A DNA stretch of 64,000 nucleotides from Enoplolaimus lenunculus. Taxonomy: Eukaryota; Nematoda; Enoplea; Enoplida; Thoracostomopsidae. The notes under the pieces are model-generated. The model was not told the DNA's origin. It made no database searches and saw only the letters and a program-made list of their open reading frames with translations. The stretch spans positions 87,501 to 151,500 of the forward strand of contig JASANG010000330.1 in the NCBI GenBank assembly GCA_030248215.1, given 5' to 3'. Both the position numbers and the translations under genes were made by a program. Shown here one piece after another: positions 33,069 through 46,200 of this stretch (the stretch's first letter is position 1; each line of letters opens with the position of its first letter).

Positions 33069-34007
33069 TACCAGTAGTAGTGGGACTACATTTACTGAGC
33101 GAAGCTCGAACGCAATTAAGGTAATATGCAAATTAGTTGTTAGCTAACTATTCATTTAGCGGTTTTGGAAATTTGTAAGCAATTTCCTCAGATTCCTCGC
33201 ACCCAAAAACCCTTCAGCCACCCTATAATTTTTGGAATAATTTAAAAAGTCCTAATTTTGTTTTGTCAATTAAGCTAATATGCAAATTAGTTATTAGCTA
33301 ACTATTGAATTATCGGTTTTGGAGGTTTGTAAACAATTTATTCAGATTCTTCGCACCCAAAAAACCTTCAGTAAACCCTAATAATTATTGAAATAATTTA
33401 AAAAGTCCTAGTTTTGCCTTATCAATTAAGCTAATATGCAAATTAACTGTTAGCTAACTATTCAATTATCGCTTTGGGATGTTTGTAAACTATTTATTCA
33501 AATTCCTCGCACAAAAAAACCCTTTAGCGCTGAAATTATATTGCTTTTAACCTTAATAACCTTAATAATTAGTGAAATATTATAAAAAGTCCTAATTTAG
33601 GCTTATAAACTATGCTAATATGCAAATTATCTATTAGCTAACTGCTCAATTATCGATTTTGGAGGTTGGTAAACAGTCTACGCAGATTCCTCGCACCCAA
33701 AAACCCTTTAATGCTAAAATTAGATTGCTTCTAACTGTAATAATTAGTGAAATATTGTGTAAAGTCCTAATTTAGGCTTAATTAATTATGCAAATTAGCC
33801 TGTAGCTAATAAACGGCTCAAAAATTTTAAAACCCCAATGCGAGGTTAACACCCCAGTATAATTGGCTTTCAAACAAAAATTTATTAAAATCGGTCCAGC
33901 CGTTCCTGAGATTCTTTTCGGACGGACAGACATCCACCCATCCACCTTTCTACCCCCCAAGTACAAAACATAAAACGCTTCGCGAAACTCCGAGCTTCGC
34001 TCAACAA
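33069..34007 (+). mobile_element. Satellite-bearing element D, copy 2
   Basis: Same plan as the 6.55 kb copy: TACCAGTAGTAGTGGGACTA, then about five tandem ATGCAAATTAG units, then the tail with AATGCGAGGTTAACACC and TCCAGCCGTTCCTGAGATTC, ending GCTTCGCTCAAC. It lies 230 bp beyond the CHTF18 stop codon. An AATAAA reading on the minus strand at 33881-33886 lies inside it. Confidence 0.7.
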
Positions 34008-34233
34008 GCATGCCAACTAAGCCTAAGCATATTCCTAAACATAAGCGAAACGATAACCAAACCTTAACCATAATCTTAGCCCTACCTGCTTCGCAATTGG
34101 TAGGCCTCTATAATCATTAACATGGGCCTAGTATCCATGGCTTTTAAGCACAGCATAGTGGACAAAATGCGTCTCTCCGAAGTCAGTCCAAAACAAACAG
34201 AACTAAAATAGACTAACACCACTTATAGCATAT

Positions 34234-37200
34234 TTATAACAAATCTTGCATTCTTATATTTTTTCGTATTGCGTTCACATGCCCTGCTTTGTATTTAAAG
34301 AATAAATTGTCATAAATAGAATTTGACGCCAAACAATGAGACGTTGCTGCATCTGAAACAAAAAAAACAAATCAATGAAAAACCTAAAACAAAAGCAAGC
34401 ATTTTTCAAGCTAAAATGACCACAGGAGTAACTACTAAGTAACCAATGCGCATATATATGTACAGTTGATAATAGATCTTTGAAAAGCATCAACATATTT
34501 GCCGCAAGCATCACAAAATGAATGCCTCATTGACTCACAGATCCATCCAAACTTGTACCTGAAGTTCCATTTGTTTCGCCATTAATCGCCTGTTGTATTA
34601 CGCGTCCAAAGAAATCTTTTGTCTGCTGAAAATGAAATTAATAAAAAATAATGAAAAAATAATTTTAAGTTTTTAATGCATTTGATAACACGACAGTATT
34701 GTTACAGAGAGCAGCAAAAACAGCTAATTTTTGTCAATGGCATGCTGGCATCCATACAGTCACAGACAGAATTACGCTCGCAGCAATCGCGATTGCGTCT
34801 ACTTCTTCTGCAGTGGCAGTTTTATTATGGCATTTAAATTTTTAATTTGCAAGACGGTTAGAGATATGCTGGGTGTAGAAGAAAGAGCTACCGCAACCGA
34901 AAGTGCGGCGGTATGGGCAAATTAAAAGAAGAAACATAAGTTAAGTCGGGATTAGGAAAGTATCGGATGCTTTAATGGATAGGTGTAAGAAAGGCGAGTT
35001 AGGATAGGATGTATTATGCAGTCATGTGGTACATGAAGATGTTGGGGGGGGGGCTGATGGAAGAGATTGCGTATGATAGATATAACATCTTTGCGAAGAT
35101 TTATACATCAGAAATGGTGAAATCCATGTCGGTCGCACCCCGGCTTGCAGTAAAAACCAACACGGACAATGTATTGTTGTAGTGATCAGTCTCGTCCAGA
35201 AACGCGACTGTAGTCACAATTCATATTGCGATTGTAAGTGATGTTTATAAAGTTATAAACAACTGATAATTGAATACTACGCAATCACGAGCGAAATCGC
35301 AGTTAATAGCCGAGTGATAGCGTTCAAAAAACGAGCTATCGCGATCACAGTCGCGGTTTGGATCTTTATCCTATCCATGACTGAGTGACTGCATCTTAAA
35401 ACTAACATTTCATTTGTCCAAGCCAAAAAAATGCAAAAATATTTCCAAAATACGCAACTTACATTTTTTATTTCAGACAAATTTTTCGCTTCAACAGGCA
35501 CAGGAACAGTGTTGCGACGAGGGAATCCACTATTTGGCCCAGCTGATTTGTCAACTCGAACATTTTGCTGACTTTCCAAACACGCTGGCGAATTAATTGT
35601 TGGCTTACGCCATGTCTTTAAATCTTCGCTTCGGTGTGGCTTTGCCGTATTCGTATTCGACAAGTTGTTTGGCACGTCACTGCTTTTACGACTTGGTTCT
35701 GCACGCCGAACTTTTTCAAGTTCAATCTGCAATTTATTGCACGCACGTATAAGAATCGAAAAGCAACAAGACGTTTCAAGGAAATCCAAAGTTATTGTCG
35801 CCGCGAGTTCCATATTTTCATATGTTGGCAAACTGCAGTTTCTATTATTTGAACCAAGTACGTAACTGAATTTTCTTACTCTGTATCTTGCAAACATGCA
35901 AACACTGGCTTAAAAAAAGCTCAAATGGAAACTCAAACTATATTCAAAATGTTGCAAAGCCTATCAATTCATTGGCAAAGTACGGTTTATATGAAAGCGG
36001 TTCAAACTTGCAGTTATCGAATTGTTTTCTTAAAATTATTCCTTCGACAACACCTCCATTCAGTTTCGGTAAATATAAGGTTTGTGTGCGACAAACTATT
36101 CTACCAGTAAAATTAACGATTTGTTTTAACTGTTTATACGAAAATATATGTCGCCTTTGGCACTGATAACATTTCTTTTGTTTTGACGCTGATAAATATC
36201 GATCAATTGGTGCAGTATCTTGTATCCTAAGCTGACGAAAACGTTGCTCTCCCAGGCCTCAAAACTGGCCTTTGGTGCGGTCTACAGTAAGCGAAGCTGC
36301 AAATAATGCTTCAACGGACGGATGAAATTGCAGTCGTACGCTCGGCGTAGTGAATACAAAGGTGCCGCTGGGCTTAGTTACTGGAGTGGAGCTACTAAGT
36401 AGCTGTACAAATGCCCGGGAACAGGACACAATATCAGCTTCGTATCTCTGGAAGCAAGTGAGCCGTATACAATTGTCATTGGCGCAGTTGTCGCCTTTGA
36501 CGGGCGATTTACTGCTAAATCAAAGTTTATACGAGTTTGGATCGCGTAGAATATGTGCATATCAACTTTAAACAAACAGAAATAGTAATGCGAATACACA
36601 CGTCGTAACAATAGCATATGAAATTAGTGTATACCAACGACCGACCGGAAATAATTTATCAGATACCGGAATGTTAACTAGTGATGGACATCGGATATTT
36701 TTACATATCCGGATATCCAGCAATTCTTGCCGGATATTTATCCGGATATCCGAAATGAAATTTTCTATGTCGGATATCCGAAACTCGATTTTGTGTTTTT
36801 TGAGTTTCCGAACCTCAATTTTCGTTTCTTAAGCACTTGATTTAACTTGTTGCTCTAAAAGAAGTACCCTGACCCTCAACCAAATTGATATGAGCATAAA
36901 AGATACAATTCTAAAAATCGGTATTTATTATGCCAGTATTGTAGTGACCCGAATAAGAGGGGTACCCATTTTGAATCCCAATCAATAGGAGTCCGTATTC
37001 CTAATAAGAGACCGTAAGCGCATAGAGTCCCTAAACCCTAATTAGAGTCCATAAATGTCAATTATTTCTAATTGTAGCGCATAAATGACAATAGAACCAA
37101 ATAAAGGTGAGTTCAAAACTTTGAACCGTACTTAATTTTTCAAAGTACGTTCCTAATAATAACCTTGCATTGTGGCTAAAGCTTTTGATACAAGTCAAAT

Positions 37201-40200
37201 AAACATTCAATTCAAGGGTTTGTTACAATACCGGATATATGTGTAACGAAGTGTGGCGGAGGACGGGATAAAAATAAATAACAGTCTGAAACCGAATAAC
37301 AGGGGCGCCCTCTGGAGAGGTCAAATAAATATCAGTCCCCCTCTTATTCGGGTCACTCACTACAGTACCTCAATAGTTCTGGGTATTCAGTTTAGAAGAT
37401 TGCTACAGACTACTAAATACATATGTACTTGCGTTGACAACTTAAAATTGAGTTGATTTGGCTTGTCCTTTGACTTATTTAAACCACAGAAATATAGATT
37501 CCATCGAATATAACCCTTCCCTCGAACTGTATACACTTGTATCGTTTTAGTTCAAAGAACAAAGCCAGATTGAAATACACTTACGCTAAGTCATACAAAT
37601 ATCAACCCATGTTACTTATACTGGTGTCGCGCTTTCAGCAGCGGAACCAGAAATTTCTAAATAGGCGGGATGATAAATATTTTGAAACGCAATTTTTCTT
37701 CAAAAAATTTTCTTAGCGGGAAAATTATAAGGTATGACCCTATTTTATAACAAAAGTATTATGATGAGAGGACAAATTGTAAGGTAATATCGAATTCTAC
37801 AGAAGCTTAGGCCCATGTTACTTTTAGGGCCGTAGAGGTTTCTATTATTACAATTTTTGCTTAGGCTTAGGGATAAAAGATTTTAAATCGTCATGGAACA
37901 ATTATGCAAGAATGTGGTTTAATATTCTGACTGAGGCTGGGATACAGAATTTTTTCGTCAGCTCCAGCTACTTTGGTGGTGAAACCATGCAAATTATTAA
38001 AAAAATTTTTTAGACAAGCATTTCGGATATCCGGATACACGTTGTATTTCGGATACATATCTGGATATTTTTCATATCCGGATATACGGTGCCCATCTAT
38101 AATGTTAACCTTAGCCTAGCATCTAAAGCGATGCACTACTGGAAGCATTGGATTTTTCATTTTTACTTCAGTTGGAAAAACTTGAGTTCTAAAGTGTCGA
38201 ATTCGACCGCTTGTAAAAACCACCTTAATCATAATCGGTAGCACAATCATGAATATCCGGTAGGTTTATTCCGAAAACCGTAACTGACCGGGTGTATGTT
38301 TGTGAAAAATTCCAGCCTAGAATTCACTATTTATAACATATTTACAAACCGTTTTTCTCTGTTTATCAGGGATGGGCGGTCTCGGTTAAAAACCGAGACC
38401 TGACTACTGAGACTGACTATGAAAAGTCGCCATCTCGGTCAAAATTTTTGGTCGTCACTACTTAAAAAAATAAAACAAAAAAATTTTTTTAATGGTTTTT
38501 CAGTTTTTGTGTTTTTTCAGAATATCTCATAATTATTGCATAACTACTATAAAATTCATAGATGCACATAGCGAAATGCTAGTTATCAGACATTACTTAC
38601 TTCAACAATATACAGCCATATATTTGCCGAATCGTAAACCTGTGGTCTCGGTTCCAAACCACAGACACTAAAAAACCGAGAGGGAGAATTGCGGAACCCC
38701 GAAACTCCCACCCCTGCTATTTGCAACCCATTTCTTGGAACATTGCCGCAAGCGAAAACAGAGTCACCACCCGAGGGCGGTGATAAAAAAATGCGAACAG
38801 GGAAGTAAGAGACTAAAAACATTGTGAAACCGCCCGGAAATTCAGCGATACGCAACATAGAAATTGGAAAACAATAGCTTATTCTCATCTGTGTGTAGCA
38901 CCTATTACAGCTGACATTAGGTTTCAAATTCGACAAACAATGACGGCTTATCATCAAAAGGTTTCCATAGCGTCATACAAGTAGTTGAAATGCTTGTTTA
39001 AAACTTTGACTTCAATATTGTGGTACGAGAAAAAATGTGAATACAGTTTTTGAAAGACCCTATAGTCAGAGCATAGTCAGAGCGCCCACAATTTTTTAAA
39101 AATTAGGTTTCTCCACAATGTTCGGATTAAGATTCAGAATTAGCTTTAAATCATGGTTCTTATTGCATCGGTGCCACCGAACCCAGTGTTAAAGTACAAA
39201 CAACACGAGAATGTTCCGTAAGTCAATCTGAACCTAATCTAACATACCTCATGAGCAAGCATTTGTTTTGCTGCATAACTAAGTTGATTCTTTGGTTTGA
39301 CACCAGGAAATTGAGAAAGTTTGTCAATGGCACTGCAAAAGTAAGAAAACAGGAGTTTAAACAATCGGATAAGGACAACAACAACAACAAAAATTATAGT
39401 AATAATTTTTATAACAACATATAGTCAATGCCAAAAGTACGTGCAGTTGATATTGCGCTCCACACATGACGCCAATACAACGTTTGTTTACGACTAAATC
39501 GCCCGCACACATAACAAACCTCTATCTACACCGTTCACTTCTTGTACAAATTCTTGCAGCTGCAAGTTGTATGCAACAAGTTGTAGCCACAAAATACAGC
39601 TGCAAAACTACGCCAGGGCCTGTGTTTAGTTTTTAAGCGGTTTAACTTCAACCATGGATCGGTTGGACATCCGGTTCCGGTTTAACATCCGTCAAAACTC
39701 GACATCCGTATCCGGTTCCGGTACCCGGTATAAATTTACCGGATACCAGATATTTGCGATTTAGATATTTTGCAGCGACCGCAATTGCGGGCAAGGAGTC
39801 GACAGTGACGTGGAATGAAATATCCAAGACAAAAATTAATCTTAAATCCATAAATACATAGGTTGGCACTACTCGAATACATCCAGCAGTGCATAAAATT
39901 TGAGTCCTATATCCTGTTAGCATCCATTAAAGGTCCGGTACAAAATTTACTACCCGGCTCCGGTTCCGGTAAAAATAATATCTGGTCGATCCCTGACTTC
40001 AACTATAAAACTGTAGTCGCAACTTGCAACTGCAAAAATTGCACGACAAACATGGCTAAAAACTCAAATCCAAAGACCATAAGCACCATTTTGTTTCGCA
40101 CTTACGGTTCAAACACAAATTCATATTTGCCTTCTTGTGTCCGTTGCTGGCGGTATGTGATATTGTATCCGATCATAATATTAACAATTCGCTTTAACTC

Positions 40201-43200
40201 TGCACATTCTTTCGCGCTGTACAATTGAATGCTAACCTAAAACAGAAAATAAAACGCTATGATCATTTCAGGCAACTTTTCCTTGTAGAACTACTCCGGT
40301 AGAAACTTTATTATCTAGTTTCTGTTATGATAACTGGCTTAGTAACATTCAGTCTCATATTACTTGGTAGGAGCAACAAATTCATGCTTATTACGGCAAA
40401 AACAATTCCTCTTATCAAGATACCAAAAGGATGGTGAGTGGATTTTGACAGCCGCCTCTTGATCATAAAATAATACAGTGGACAAAATCTAGCAGTAAGG
40501 AAAAAGTGGATCCAATACCCACTTGATTTTACCTACAAAATTAACTTTGTTCTGCGTAGTGAGTCATACAAGTTTCTTCAAAAAATCACTGTATGTCTTA
40601 TATTTTCGTCATAGCGAACGACATTCAGACAACACAGAACTAAAAGCATACGTAGAACACCATCGTCAATTGAACATTCAACACTTACTTTTCGCAAAGG
40701 AGGTGATACAATTTCAATAAGCGCTTGAGCCATGTCGAGTACAAAAACATCTTTTTTCAGAAAACTTCTAAGCATTGGGGCCGTATTCGATAAACAGCTC
40801 GATACAGCAGCGTCAGCCTGATTCAGCTTGGTGCGTGCCTACAAACCATACAAAAATTTGCCATTATCCTTAAACAACATTTTTTAGTTTGAGTAAGTAC
40901 CTAAAATTCGTAGATATAATACTAAACGATTAGGACCAGCAAAATATGCAGGGTTCGACTGTTCCGCCGGCACGCGAAATATTTTTGTCATTATTATAGC
41001 CATACACATCAACAATACGAGAAACTGTAACGGTACAAGTTCATTAGGGCTCATTTTGCCACAGGTATTAAAATTCAAAAAGTTCGCAATAGAATATTTA
41101 ATGCTCTGCAACTTCTTAAGGTGATGCTGTACTTTTCGATTGCTTTAACATCGATTTTTTAACGGCCACCGTAATGTAATGGTGAAAATTAAAACTTTTT
41201 AGCAAGAATTGATGTATCTACATCATAACAACATTCTGAGCTAAGGTCCAGCGTCATATTCCAACAAAATTGCACACATAATAAAGAAAATAACAAAGGT
41301 TCAGATTCATCCAAAATGAAGGAAAAGTCAACCGCAACGCTCGCCATTTGTAAACAAAATAACATATTTCTGAGCAATAGGCCACTGTAGATTTTTAGAA
41401 CTGTGGGCGTTAGCTTATGACGGTGGTCGTTTGCTTTTATGAAATTAAACATATTGGTGCGCCATCTACGTAATATTTGATTGGCACATTTCAATAACAT
41501 AACCATCCGGCATGTGTTGCCCACATGTAACTAACCCGTCGGCAGTGACATGTTATTGCTTTGTGCAACGAAAATGAGCGGATAGAAGAAACCAGTTTAA
41601 TTGATAAGCGAGGTTTTCTTTTTATTTATGCATGGACTGCAAAACAAAATTGTTTCATCCCTTTTTAAACGTTGACTCACATAGCGGTAAGATCAGGTTA
41701 CTTGTATGCAATACACATTTTGAACTTATCTGCAACTTCACATTATATTTAAGTATATAATATATAGTATAGATGCATATATACAAATACATTATATACA
41801 CACTTGTATATATCTGTAATATATACTAATATATAATACATATACATATGTATCTTTATACGTTATAGAGAGATTAAGTATTATGGATGTATATATTGAT
41901 GATTTAGTTTGGATTAAGTGGAATAAACGCTATTGGCCAGCTGTTGTGACAGATCCCCAACTTGCACCTCCCAAAACTAAAATAGCGGCAAATTCGCTGT
42001 ATGTGTGGTGGCCCGGGTCGAACAATTATTCTGTTATTCCAAGGAAGACGGCCAGCAAATTCTCTGACACCGATACTATTGCATATGTTCCCCAAAGGCC
42101 ATCAAAGTCTTTACTTACGACTCTTGAGGCAACATGGAACTTTTGTCTTCAAAAATGTCTCAACCCTGTTGCCATGGACATTCTTTCAGACCTGGCAGCC
42201 CTCCGTCCGGTGGTGGTGTCAACTGCCGCGGAATCATTTATCGATGCAGTTGTCAGCACATTGTCTCCAACGATCGACTCAGTTCTAAGCACATTAACTC
42301 CAGCTATCGACACAGTTGTCAGCACATCGTCCCCAGCTATCGACCGTTGTCCGCACATCAATCAGATAACGCAGATGACGAGGACAAAGATGAAACTTGG
42401 AAGCCGGACCCCAACGAATCGTTCGAATCCTACGATAGCGAAACCGCGGCGACAACAGCACAAAACGTTAGTTTTAAAAAATTGAATATGTTTTACTTTG
42501 AAATTTTTTTGCACTGATAAACGAACAAACGAAGTCAGAATGTTCCCGTACTTTTAGAACTAGTATTATGAATAATGTAGCTAAACTTTTATCGCTCAAC
42601 AGCATTCTCAACGAGTTTTACTTACCTTGATTTAGATCGGCAAACACGCTGATGATTGTCAAACCGCAAACAATGCTTTAACTTTATTATAAATCAGCAA
42701 CTTCGTTGACGATCAGGGTGCAACCGGAATTCCGGTTCCGGCATTTTTTCACCTTCCGGTTCCGGTAAATTTTTACCGGATTTAAAAATTCCGGTGTTAT
42801 AATTTGGCCGTTTTCTTAACTTTGCTAATTTTTAAGAATCTCTTTTGAAAGCCACTTGTACACCAAATATAAGCCAATGATGGTGGATTTCACTTCAGTC
42901 GACGACGAAAATCTAAAATACAACAAATAAAATAAATACCTATGTTCGACTAAGGTTATTTCACAAATAATAGAGCAAAAAATAAGAATAAAATGAAATT
43001 TTGGGTGAAATGCATTTTTCACTTTCCGGTTCCGTTTCCGGTTCCGGTAAAATTTTCAAATTCCGGTTCCGGTAAATTGTAATTCCGGTTGCACCCTGTT
43101 GACGATATTTACAGACAAACCGCAGAGAGTCCTGCTATAACTGTAGTCGACACACCGTCAGGAAATGTTGCCGAGCAAACAAATGATGCAACACTTCTTG

Positions 43201-46200
43201 ATTCCGGACCGGCGAAGACCAAAAAGGTGCCAAAATGAAAAAGTGCACAACAAGCCCGAACTTCCGGACAAAGATACATCAGCCGAGGAAATAAAGAAGT
43301 TGCGGCAAAATTCGTCAAACCAAAAGACTGCTCTATGTGCAAATTTCACTGCAATATGAGCTTCCCAAAGGCCAGTCGACAGCTCCTGTTTGATGCTTAC
43401 TACGCTATGACCAAAGACGAGCAGCGCAACTTTATTGCCCATAATGTGACAACGGCAGCTCCTAAGACGAGGCGAGGAGAAACAAATGCGGCAACATCAC
43501 GTGTGCAAGTCGTGAATACCTATATTACATACAAGTTTATTCGCAATTGCGTTGTCAACCGAACGGCAGCCGGTGGGTGTACGAAAAAAGCAGGACGACA
43601 ACAAGCGGTGTCAAGCATAAACTAACTGCACAACAGCCAAAAATTGTTGAAGATCACATTAACAAGTTTCCAAAGGTGGAAAGCCACTACGTGCTTAAGA
43701 AATATCGGAAAACGCGTCTGTATGTGGAATCCAGGTTGCAAAGTAAACAGCACATGTATCGGTTGTTTAAGGAATACTGTAAGGAAAGAAGCATCGAACC
43801 AATTTCTGCACCAACTTACCTGCGCATACTGAAGGAGAAGCGGGTTTATGTTCATCAACAGAAAAGGGACAGATGCGCTAAATGCAGTGCTTATGAGACT
43901 GCCGACCAAATACGGAAGAACGATGTGGAACCGAAATTGTAAAAAGTGGCCTTGGCGTCTAAAACTCATGAGTTTTTTACTTTTGATCTCCAAGCCGTGC
44001 TGTATGTACCGTCTTCAATCTACCTGCTGGGTCCGAAATTTCAGTGTTTTCTGACACCTGCTCGGGCCAAAATAGAAACCAATACAAGCACGCTGCATTG
44101 ATATGTGCCGTCCAGAAAAACGATAGCCCCAAAGAAATCTGGCATTCATTCCTTGAATCGGGCCACACTTATATGGAATGTCCCGGCCCAATCATCCCTT
44201 CAAACAGGTGAAAGAACTGTGCTATGCGGACTTTATGGACATTAAAACTTTCGCACTTCAACTTTGGGGTAAAAACCGGCTTCCAATTCCATTCTAGCAA
44301 GTCAAGCGACTCCATATCTTTCAGACGGACTCTGGTAACACGGTGGTCGAATACCGCTCGGATTTCTCAGCAGCTATGCGAGTATAGAAGGTCCCCGGTG
44401 GCCCGAAAACCCGAAAATCTAAAGACGTGCAGCTTGAACCCATGCTACAGTGGGAAACTGACGATTTCGCATAACAAAAGGAGGACTTGATGCAGCTCTG
44501 CAAGTCTCGGGCTGTCGCTGAGTTATACTGGCCCTACTACGAAAACCTCCTCGTAGCTAATTGTGCAGGAACAAATGAAAATGGCGATAACGATGATGAT
44601 GATGAAAGCTCGGACGATAATGACAGTAACACTAATGAATCGGTCAGCGACTATGAATCTGTTGGGAACAATGATGAGGAAGAAGTACGGTTCAGATTCG
44701 TTTCATTAAAATAGTTTTTTCTTGCTAAGAATGGTCTGAGCAAAGGGCCACCGTCCACTGCAGTATGGTACTTTGCATATATTCAATCTGAGCAACGGGC
44801 CACCGTCGGGTTTTTCCGATTTGATCATGAAATTCCGCCTAAGTTTTGAATTTTGCATATTATTACATATGCCACAAACTTTTGTGTTATATGAGCTACA
44901 TTTTGTATATGAAACGTTTTTCAATCGCGAAAACCTATACAAAGTTATGCTCATATTCCGAAAGCTTAAAACTTCAAGCTAATGTTTCTTAATTAATGTA
45001 ATTTTTGACGGTGGCCCAGGATTTCTTTTTCAAAATTTGGCGTGGGTGTTTTAGTGGGTTTTTCAATTTCAGTGGGTTTTTTAAATAAAATGGGTTTTTC
45101 AAATACGTTCGAAAAGGCATATAATTACGTATGTATTATGTATACATACAGGCATCTACGTATAAGTTAACAAATACGTATACATACCAGTCGTAGTGGG
45201 ACTACATTTATTGAGCGAAGCTCGAACACACGGGAGCAATTAAGGTAATATGCAAATTAGTTATTAGCTAACTATTCATTTATCCGTTTTGGAGGTTTGT
45301 AAGCAATTTCCTCAGATTCCTCGCACCCAAAAACCATTCAACCACCCTAATAATTATTGGAATAATTTAAAAAGTCCTAATTTTAGCTAACTATTCGATA
45401 ATCGCTTTTAAAGGTTTGTAGACCATTTATTCAGATTCCTCGCACCTGAAAACCCATTATTGCTGAAATTAGATTGCTTGTAACCCTAATAATTAGTGAA
45501 AAATTGTAAAAGCGCCTAATTTAGGCTTATCAATTATGCTTAAATGCAAATTATCTATTAGCTAACTACTCAATTATCGGTTTTACACGTTTGTAAACAA
45601 TTTATTCAGATTCCTAGCACCAAAAAACCTTCAGTAAACCCTAATAATTATTTAAATAATTAAAAAGTCCTAATTTTGTCACGTCAATTAAGAAAATATG
45701 CAAATCATCTATTAGCTAACTATTCGATAATCCCTTTTAAAGGTTTGTAGACAATTTATTCAGATTCCTCGCACCTGAAACCCCATTATTGCTGAAATTA
45801 GATTGCTTGTAACCCTAATAATTAGTGAAACATTGTAAAAGCGCCTAATTTAGGCTTATCAATTATGCTTACATGCAAATTATCTAATAGCTAACTACTC
45901 AATTATCGGTTTTTCACGTTTGTAAACAATTTACTCAGATTCCTCGCACCAAAAAACCTTCAGTAAACCCTAATAATTATTGAAATAATTTAAAAAGTCC
46001 TAATTTTGTCTTGTCAATTAAGCTAATATGCAAATTAGCTATTAGCTAACTATTCAATTATCGGTTTTGGAGGTTTGTAAACAATTTATTCAGATTCCTC
46101 GCACGCACAAACCTTCAGTAAACCCTAATAATTAATGAAATAATTTAAAAAGTCCTATTTTTGTCTTGTCAATTAAGCTAATATGCAAATTAGCTATTAG

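Noticed and set aside
35888-36617. Open frames in CHTF18 intron 23
   Set aside because: Short, AT-rich, no recognisable motif, and not flanked by splice sites in a phase that fits CHTF18.
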